Shown here: positions 6,782 through 11,339 of the stretch, in pieces
How positions within the stretch are numbered: position 1 is the stretch's first letter
Layout of the letters: each line of letters begins with the position of its first letter
Source: Flavobacterium psychrophilum
Lineage (GTDB): Bacteria > Bacteroidota > Bacteroidia > Flavobacteriales > Flavobacteriaceae
Direction: 5' to 3'
NCBI GenBank assembly: GCA_003243255.1
Contig: QFQM01000139.1
Coordinates: forward strand, 1 to 11,339
Length of the DNA stretch: 11,339 bases
Notes under the pieces: generated by a model
Told to the model about the DNA's origin: nothing
The model's input: the letters and a program-made list of their open reading frames with translations, nothing else
Databases searched by the model: none
Program-made: the position numbers and the translations under genes

Positions 6782-8404
6782 ATGCTGAAATACAGGATTC
6801 TTCTCTATATACTTTTTACTTCGCTGATTTTTACGTCGTGCGCCAAAAGAGGCAGCATTACCGGTGGAGCAAAAGACACTATCCCACCATACATCATAAG
6901 CAGCTCGCCAAAGAATATGAGCACCCAGTTTAAAGGGAATGTAATACGCATAGACTTTAACGAATACATCAAGATTAAAGATGTAAACAAGCAGCTTATC
7001 ATTTCTCCTCCTATGGAGTATCCTCCTGTAATTACACCGGCCGGAAGCGCCAGTAAATTCATCAACATCAAGATTAAAGATACCCTTAAGGAAAATACTA
7101 CCTACAGCTTTAACTTCGGGCAGAGTATTACCGACAACAACGAGGGTAATCCTTATTCACAGTTCAAATTCATATTTTCTACCGGAACTTATATTGATTC
7201 GCTTTCGCTAAACGGAAGGATAAAAGACGCGTACTCTAACAAAACCGACAACTTTGTGAGCGTGGTGCTATATGAAGCCGATTCTACTTTTAATGACTCG
7301 ACCATCTATAAACAACGCCCGAGGTATGTTACCAATACGCTTGACAGTACGGTTCAGTTTTCATTACAAAACCTGAAACAGGGCAAATACCATTTGATTG
7401 CCATTAAAGATGCCAACAACAACTATAAGTTTGACCCTAAAACCGATAAGATAGGTTTCCTCAACCAGAGTATTGATGTTCCTAACGACACCATTTATGA
7501 ACTGGAACTTTTTCAGGAAAAAAGGCCTTTCAAGGCACTAAAACCTGTTCAGGCAACATCCCATAAACTATATGCCGGTTTTGAAGGAAGCAAAGACGAT
7601 TATAAGAACATCAAGATAGCCGTTCGTAATGGTGCTGATACTGAAGATATCCCATCTATAGCTACCAAAGTAAAAGACAAAGACTCACTTCAGGTATGGC
7701 TGCCGCGTAAGCTTACTGCCGATTCTCTGAAAGTTACCGTTACACACAGGGATTCGATTAAGAAATTCAATGTAAAGTTTAAGGAGCTAAAGGCTGCCGA
7801 TTCATTATCTGTTGATGCCTTACAAAAAGGCGGACTGCACTTCAGGGAAAAATTCACCCTTGCGTCCACTACTCCTCTTGTAAAGATTGACAGCACCAAA
7901 ATAAGCCTGTTCAACAAAGACTCTGTTGCCATGAAATACACTATGGCCTATGACGACATGAAGCAGGAACTTTCCTTTGATTTCCCTAAGGAAGAAAACC
8001 AGAAATATACCATGACGCTGATGCCGGGTGCATTGAAGGATTTTTACGAAAAGGAAAATGACACCCTCAGCTATAAATTAGCCACTAAAACCTATGCGGA
8101 TTATGGTAACCTGCGGATTACGCTCACTAATGCCAAACGCTTTCCGCTGATGCTGGAAGTGCTCAACGCAAAAGGAACCGTAGAGGCTTTTTATTATTCG
8201 GAAGGAGAGACCAAAATAAACTTCGACAACGTATTGCCGGACAAATATACGCTCAGGGTATATTATGACGACAATAAGAATAAAGAATGGGACACAGGAG
8301 ATTATCTGCTGAAGCGCCAGCCGGAAGAGATGATCTATATGCCTAAGGAAATAGATGTCCGGGCTAACTGGGATCCCGAGGAAACTTTTAACCTTGGAGG
8401 ATAA
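6782..8404 (+). CDS. Ig-like (Big_5/SbsA-type) domain lipoprotein
   Basis: I place the start at 6782: the protein then opens MLKYRILLYI and has a lipoprotein signal peptide with lipobox 'IFTSC' (Cys20). An in-frame ATG at 6752 would add ten residues ahead of the signal peptide and sits upstream of the predicted -7 box. The mature 521-residue protein begins with a Big_5 Ig-like domain (about 32-135: 'DTIPPYIISSSPKNMS', 'IRIDFNEYI', 'YSFNFGQSI', 'FIFSTGTYIDSL'). A second beta domain follows (about 145-235), then a long beta-rich middle and a C-terminal domain (about 440-540). Two matching Asp/Asn loops of form DxNxNxxxD occur at 210-218 and 496-504. Such proteins are widespread, single-copy envelope lipoproteins of Bacteroidota with no assigned function. 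No acidic surface-export signal directly follows Cys20, so an inner-face (periplasmic) location is more likely than surface display. Its 3' end overlaps the convergent amidase gene by 17 bases. Confidence 0.88.
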   Translation: MLKYRILLYILFTSLIFTSCAKRGSITGGAKDTIPPYIISSSPKNMSTQFKGNVIRIDFNEYIKIKDVNKQLIISPPMEYPPVITPAGSASKFINIKIKDTLKENTTYSFNFGQSITDNNEGNPYSQFKFIFSTGTYIDSLSLNGRIKDAYSNKTDNFVSVVLYEADSTFNDSTIYKQRPRYVTNTLDSTVQFSLQNLKQGKYHLIAIKDANNNYKFDPKTDKIGFLNQSIDVPNDTIYELELFQEKRPFKALKPVQATSHKLYAGFEGSKDDYKNIKIAVRNGADTEDIPSIATKVKDKDSLQVWLPRKLTADSLKVTVTHRDSIKKFNVKFKELKAADSLSVDALQKGGLHFREKFTLASTTPLVKIDSTKISLFNKDSVAMKYTMAYDDMKQELSFDFPKEENQKYTMTLMPGALKDFYEKENDTLSYKLATKTYADYGNLRITLTNAKRFPLMLEVLNAKGTVEAFYYSEGETKINFDNVLPDKYTLRVYYDDNKNKEWDTGDYLLKRQPEEMIYMPKEIDVRANWDPEETFNLGG

Positions 8405-9155
8405 AAGTATCCCTGTCACTTAGAAAATCAAACTTTTTACGGGTTTCGAGCATACTCTGCTTATCAAGCTCAACCGTTATCACTTCCTCTTCTTCAGAAG
8501 GCATAGTCAGGCTCGTACCTAAATAATCGAACACCTGCGAATGTCCCGGATAGTGATGCCCGTTAATATCCTGCCCGATACGGTTTACACCGGCAACATA
8601 ACACATGTTTTCTATAGCGCGTGCACGCAATAGGGTATCCCAGGCAAGCACGCGGGGTGCAGGCCAGTTGGCAGCATACAATAACAAGTCAATATCTTCG
8701 GTATTACGCGAAAAAACAGGAAAACGAAGGTCGTAGCACACTAGCGGGCAAATCTTCCAGCCGCGGTACTCTATAACAAGCCTATCGGCACCATTGGTGT
8801 ATGCCTTGTTCTCACCGGCAAGCGTAAAAAGGTGGCGTTTGTCATAGCTTTCTATTTCACCGTCGGGCATTACAAACAAAAAGCGGTTGTAATAGTTGCC
8901 TTTTTCCGTAATCACCACACTCCCTGCAATGGCGCAGTTTTTGGCCGCAGCCAGTTTTTTCATCCACATAACGGTTTCACCATCCATAGTTTCAGCGACG
9001 GCCTCAGGCTTCATGGTAAAGCCCGTAGAGAACATCTCGGGTAGCAGGATAATATCGGCAGCGACTTTGTGGGTTTTGATCAGTTTTTCAAAACGGGCAC
9101 AGTTAACCTGCTGGTTTTCCCAGGTCAACGAGGTTTGGATTACAGCGACTTTCAT
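8388..9155 (-). CDS. nitrilase-superfamily amidohydrolase, omega-amidase (YafV/Nit2-like)
   Basis: A complete 255-residue carbon-nitrogen hydrolase with the catalytic triad in its usual contexts: Glu40 in 'LLPEMFSTGF', Lys106 in 'YDKRHLF' and Cys140 in 'LVCYDLRFP'. 'NWPAPRVLAWDTLLRARAIEN' spans 163-183 and the late 'GHSQVFDYLG' is also typical. The 'EMFSTGF' and 'CYDLRFP' wording fits the YafV/Nit2 omega-amidases, which hydrolyse alpha-ketoglutaramate (or alpha-ketosuccinamate) to the keto acid and ammonia and so remove a by-product of glutamine transaminases, possibly in methionine salvage. The substrate is inferred from family wording. It is cytoplasmic, with no signal peptide. The gene is transcribed toward the lipoprotein gene and overlaps its end by 17 bases. 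Its ATG lies only 26 bases after the GH30 terminator, so its promoter must overlap that terminator or it relies on readthrough. Confidence 0.93.
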   Translation of the reverse strand: MKVAVIQTSLTWENQQVNCARFEKLIKTHKVAADIILLPEMFSTGFTMKPEAVAETMDGETVMWMKKLAAAKNCAIAGSVVITEKGNYYNRFLFVMPDGEIESYDKRHLFTLAGENKAYTNGADRLVIEYRGWKICPLVCYDLRFPVFSRNTEDIDLLLYAANWPAPRVLAWDTLLRARAIENMCYVAGVNRIGQDINGHHYPGHSQVFDYLGTSLTMPSEEEEVITVELDKQSMLETRKKFDFLSDRDTFILQG

Positions 9156-9181
9156 GACGGAAGGGTTTAGCGTAAAAGTAC

Positions 9182-9217
9182 AAAAAAAGCAAAAGCCGTG
9201 CTTGCAACACGGCTTTT
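9182..9217 (-). terminator. intrinsic terminator of the GH30 transcript
   Basis: AAAAGCCGTG (9191-9200) and CACGGCTTTT (9208-9217) form a perfect 10-bp stem around a 7-base loop. On the minus strand the stem is followed by GC and seven T (9188-9182). It should end the GH30 mRNA about 146 bases after the GH30 stop codon. The plus strand lacks a comparable T run. Confidence 0.85.
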
Positions 9218-9273
9218 AACTAACCACAACTCTAAACAATCTATATTGAAGTAAAATCAATAACTTGTAAATA

Positions 9274-9351
9274 GCCATAACCGGAATCTTTAATGGCTTT
9301 TAGAACAGATGTTTTTTGGAAAGTTTCTGTTTATCAATTCCGGATTATGGC
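9274..9351 (-). repeat. nested inverted repeat in the GH30 3' region
   Basis: GCCATAACCGGAAT (9274-9287) pairs with ATTCCGG-A-TTATGGC (9337-9351) over 14 bp with a single bulged A at 9344. Inside the 49-base interior, AACAGA (9304-9309) pairs with TCTGTT (9326-9331). The structure lies between the GH30 stop (9364) and the terminator, so it would be transcribed as part of the 3' untranslated region. No T run follows either arm, which argues against a simple terminator. It could be an mRNA-stabilising fold, a site for a DNA-binding protein, or the remains of a small mobile repeat; nothing here decides between them. Confidence 0.6.
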
Positions 9352-9363
9352 ATAATAATTTTT

Positions 9364-10788
9364 TTACAATACCAGTGTCGCAACAGCACCTGCTTTAAGC
9401 GTAATGGTAGTATTCTTTTTGCCCGCATTCACATCAATAGTTTTGTTTTCCTTTGATGTATTCTGAATGATAGCAACTGTATTTCCTGATGGTGTTTTAT
9501 AGGCCACATTCGGCAGCCCCTGTATAACATTAGACTGAACCCTTACCGAACCCGGACGCACAAACTTAGATGCATGACCTATAATGTAATACGCAGGCTC
9601 AGGAGTTACAGTATCTCCTGTGATGGTAACTGCGCCAAGACATCCAACGCATCCACCCCTATCAGTATGCGGTTCCTGTTTTTCATCAGCAGCAAGGTTC
9701 CACTCCAGTACAGTTTTACACCAGTTGTTCGGCGCTCCGATAACAAGGTTTTCAATATGCCAGTTCAGTTCATTTGCAAAATTACCAGGTGCCCCTACCC
9801 ACTGCTCTGTAAAATACAGGTTCTTGTCAGGGTGAGCTTCATGTACTGATGATACAGCTTCAATCTTACCTCCGTAAAGGTGAAATGCAGAACCGTCGAT
9901 GTATTTTGCCGCTTCCTTGTCGTTTAAGATAGTGATAGGATAGTCCGGCCTGTCAGCATTATGATCGTATACAATGATCTTTGTTTTAACACCGTTCTTT
10001 TTGAACTCAGGCCCCAGGTGGTCGCGCACAAAAACTTTCTGGTCTTCAGCAACCATCAAAAGGCTTGGGTTATTACCCGGGTGAAGCGGCTCATTCTGAA
10101 CCGTAATCGCATCGATAGTAATACCGTTTTTCTTCATCTCCTGAACATACTTCACAAAATATTTAGCATAGGCTGTGTAGTATTCTGGCTTAAGGCTACC
10201 GCCACGTGTATCTGCGTTAGTTTTCATCCAAACCGGTGGCGACCACGGTGAACCCAGTATTTTTATTGAAGGGTTTATCTTTAGTATATCCTGCAATACA
10301 GGGATCAGGTACTTTTTATCGTAACCCAAATCGAATTTCTCGATATTCACATCGGTCTGTCCTACGGGCAGGTCATTGTAAGAGAAGATCTTTTCATCAA
10401 GATCAGATGCTCCGATACTGATCCTGATATAACTCGCACCAAGATCGTCAGGACCGGTGCCATATATATGCTGTAAAAATTTAGCCCTTGCAGGCGCACT
10501 CATTTTACTGATGTGCAATGCGCTGCCTCCGCTAAGAGTATATCCGAAACCGTCCATCTCCTGATAGGTCTTATCAGTATTGATGGTTAGCTGTATGTTT
10601 TCATTTTTTGGCTGGCCGGTTATTGTTACCGCTTCCTTTTGAAACAGGGCCGATTTATCAGGCATGGTTATCCATAATCCTGTGTTTTCAGATTTGTTGC
10701 TCTTTGCAGAACCACAACCTGTTATCATGGCTGCTGAAGCCATGGCAATCACAAATCCTGATAGTAAATTTTTCTTTTTTATATGCAT
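9364..10788 (-). CDS. glycoside hydrolase family 30 lipoprotein (glucosylceramidase/beta-1,6-glucanase type)
   Basis: A complete 474-residue GH30 enzyme. Residues 1-25 are a lipoprotein signal peptide with lipobox 'MITGC' (Cys25). The start of the fold is seen in 'YQEMDGFGYTLSGGSAL' (75-91). The (beta/alpha)8 barrel carries 'YIRISIGASD' (120-129), 'ILGSPWSPPVWMKTN' (177-191), the acid/base Glu233 in 'TVQNEPLHPGN', and the nucleophile Glu328 in 'LYFTEQW'. 'TVLEWNLA' (359-366) and 'GGCVGCLGAVTI' (378-389) follow. The C-terminal beta-sandwich typical of GH30 is about 395-474. The family retains beta-linked configuration; subfamilies include glucosylceramidase-like and beta-1,6-glucanase enzymes, and a secreted flavobacterial copy suits beta-1,6-glucan or laminarin side-branch removal, which is inference. 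No acidic surface-export motif follows Cys25. A paralogous GH30 gene ends 65 bases upstream on the same strand, suggesting an operon; no promoter was found in that gap. A long structured 3' region and a terminator follow. Confidence 0.95.
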   Translation of the reverse strand: MHIKKKNLLSGFVIAMASAAMITGCGSAKSNKSENTGLWITMPDKSALFQKEAVTITGQPKNENIQLTINTDKTYQEMDGFGYTLSGGSALHISKMSAPARAKFLQHIYGTGPDDLGASYIRISIGASDLDEKIFSYNDLPVGQTDVNIEKFDLGYDKKYLIPVLQDILKINPSIKILGSPWSPPVWMKTNADTRGGSLKPEYYTAYAKYFVKYVQEMKKNGITIDAITVQNEPLHPGNNPSLLMVAEDQKVFVRDHLGPEFKKNGVKTKIIVYDHNADRPDYPITILNDKEAAKYIDGSAFHLYGGKIEAVSSVHEAHPDKNLYFTEQWVGAPGNFANELNWHIENLVIGAPNNWCKTVLEWNLAADEKQEPHTDRGGCVGCLGAVTITGDTVTPEPAYYIIGHASKFVRPGSVRVQSNVIQGLPNVAYKTPSGNTVAIIQNTSKENKTIDVNAGKKNTTITLKAGAVATLVL

Positions 10789-10853
10789 GATAATCCTATG
10801 GTACAGTAGCGAACTGCCCCAAAATTTTAATTATGTTTCAATCTTTTTTGTGG

Positions 10854-11339
10854 CTATTGCCACACAATGGTAGCCACCGCAGTAGGCTCGAGCGAGTAAA
10901 CGATTTTTTTATCATCAATCTTTACCGCAAATTTTCGTGTTGTTTGCGATGTATTCAGCACCACAAGCACTTTTGAGCCGTCTGTATTAGCAAAGGCTAC
11001 ATTTTGTAAACCCAGCGAATTGTCAAAATTGGTAGAGTTTACCCTTTTGGCTCCCGGCTTTACAAATTTTGAGAAATGCGCAAGCGCATAATATTCAACG
11101 TTTTTAGTTACCGATCCGTCAGCACTTACAGTAACTACACCACGGCAATCCATACATCCACCGTTAGTAGGACCCGAATTGCTGTTAAGTGCAAGATTCC
11201 AAAGCAATACATTTTTAGACCAGTTACGCGTAGTACCGATAAATATATTGCCGATACTCCATTTTAGATTTTCACCAAAATTGGTGCTCCATCCTCCTCC
11301 TGATACTTCGGTAAAGTAAAGGTTCTTGTTAGGATAAGC
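10854..11339 (-). CDS. second GH30 glycosidase, C-terminal part (5' end outside window)
   Basis: The frame is open on the minus strand from the window edge to a TAG at 10856-10854, giving 161 visible residues; the start lies beyond base 11339, so the TTG at 11207 is not a start. The piece begins 'AYPNKNLYFTEVSGGGW', whose Glu (codon 11309-11307) aligns with the catalytic nucleophile Glu328 of the downstream GH30. It continues with 'NWSKNVLLWNLALN', 'GGCMDCRGVVTV' and 'YYALAHFSKFVKPGAKRV', each with a counterpart in the downstream protein, then ends in the GH30 beta-sandwich ('KVLVVLNTSQTTRKFAVKI', final 'TAVATIVWQ'). The acid/base half is off the window. It is a diverged paralogue and not a fragment of a recent duplication: the two share blocks but differ widely between them. 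Likely cotranscribed with the downstream GH30 for the same polysaccharide. Confidence 0.92.
   Translation of the reverse strand, partial: AYPNKNLYFTEVSGGGWSTNFGENLKWSIGNIFIGTTRNWSKNVLLWNLALNSNSGPTNGGCMDCRGVVTVSADGSVTKNVEYYALAHFSKFVKPGAKRVNSTNFDNSLGLQNVAFANTDGSKVLVVLNTSQTTRKFAVKIDDKKIVYSLEPTAVATIVWQ

Noticed and set aside
9216..9278. 20-codon minus-strand reading frame ending at the GH30 terminator
   Set aside because: Its ATG sits inside a hairpin arm, there is no ribosome-binding signal, and it is short enough to occur by chance; the region is better described as structured 3' UTR.
10789..10853. Separate promoter between the two GH30 genes
   Set aside because: The 65-base gap is AT-rich but has no TTTG/TAnnTTTG pair at suitable spacing, and no terminator follows the upstream gene, so cotranscription is more likely.
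1..11339. CRISPR array, tRNA/rRNA, insertion sequence, phage or defence genes
   Set aside because: No regularly spaced direct repeats, transposase or integrase motifs, tRNA-like folds or known defence domains were seen on either strand.

Overview
The window looks like a chromosomal segment of a Bacteroidota bacterium, most likely a member of the Flavobacteriaceae (Flavobacterium-like). The evidence is the gene content (AsmA-like protein, single-chain dimeric-type glycyl-tRNA synthetase, ComF, Bacteroidota-type Ig-like lipoprotein, YafV-type amidase, GH30 lipoprotein), the lack of strong Shine-Dalgarno sequences, one promoter close to the Bacteroidota -33/-7 consensus (TTTG-N19-TAnnTTTG), and a GTCATT...AATGAC intergenic repeat of a kind common in flavobacterial genomes. 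Species cannot be told from the sequence alone.

Layout. (1) 2-2242, plus: the 3' part of a large AsmA-family envelope protein, ending at a 40-bp perfect palindrome that probably terminates transcription from both sides. (2) 2318-4537, minus: a small two-helix membrane protein of unknown function and, upstream of it, glycyl-tRNA synthetase with its own terminator; a 112-bp degenerate inverted repeat lies between them. (3) 4685-5869, plus: a secreted protein with a divergent OmpA-like domain next to its signal peptide and a long unrecognised C-terminal region. (4) 5996-8404, plus: a ComF-family phosphoribosyltransferase with a UUCG-loop terminator, then an Ig-like (Big_5) lipoprotein with its own predicted promoter. 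(5) 8388-9155, minus: a nitrilase-superfamily omega-amidase that overlaps the lipoprotein gene tail to tail by 17 bp. (6) 9182-11339, minus: two tandem GH30 glycosidase genes, the upstream one cut by the window edge, followed by a structured 3' region and a strong terminator.

How the parts relate. Regions 1-5 are mostly housekeeping and cell-envelope genes in separate short transcription units, with terminators or divergent/convergent junctions between them. The GH30 pair is the only catabolic module: two related secreted or lipid-anchored glycosidases, probably the downstream end of a beta-glucan or related polysaccharide utilisation cluster whose transporter and regulator genes would lie beyond base 11339.

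I looked for a mobile element, CRISPR array, defence island, tRNA/rRNA or phage genes and saw none. I do not see strong evidence for a new biological system here. The most useful leads are the OmpA-like protein's uncharacterised C-terminal region, the small membrane protein, the structured GH30 3' region, and the paired Asp/Asn loops in the Ig-like lipoprotein.
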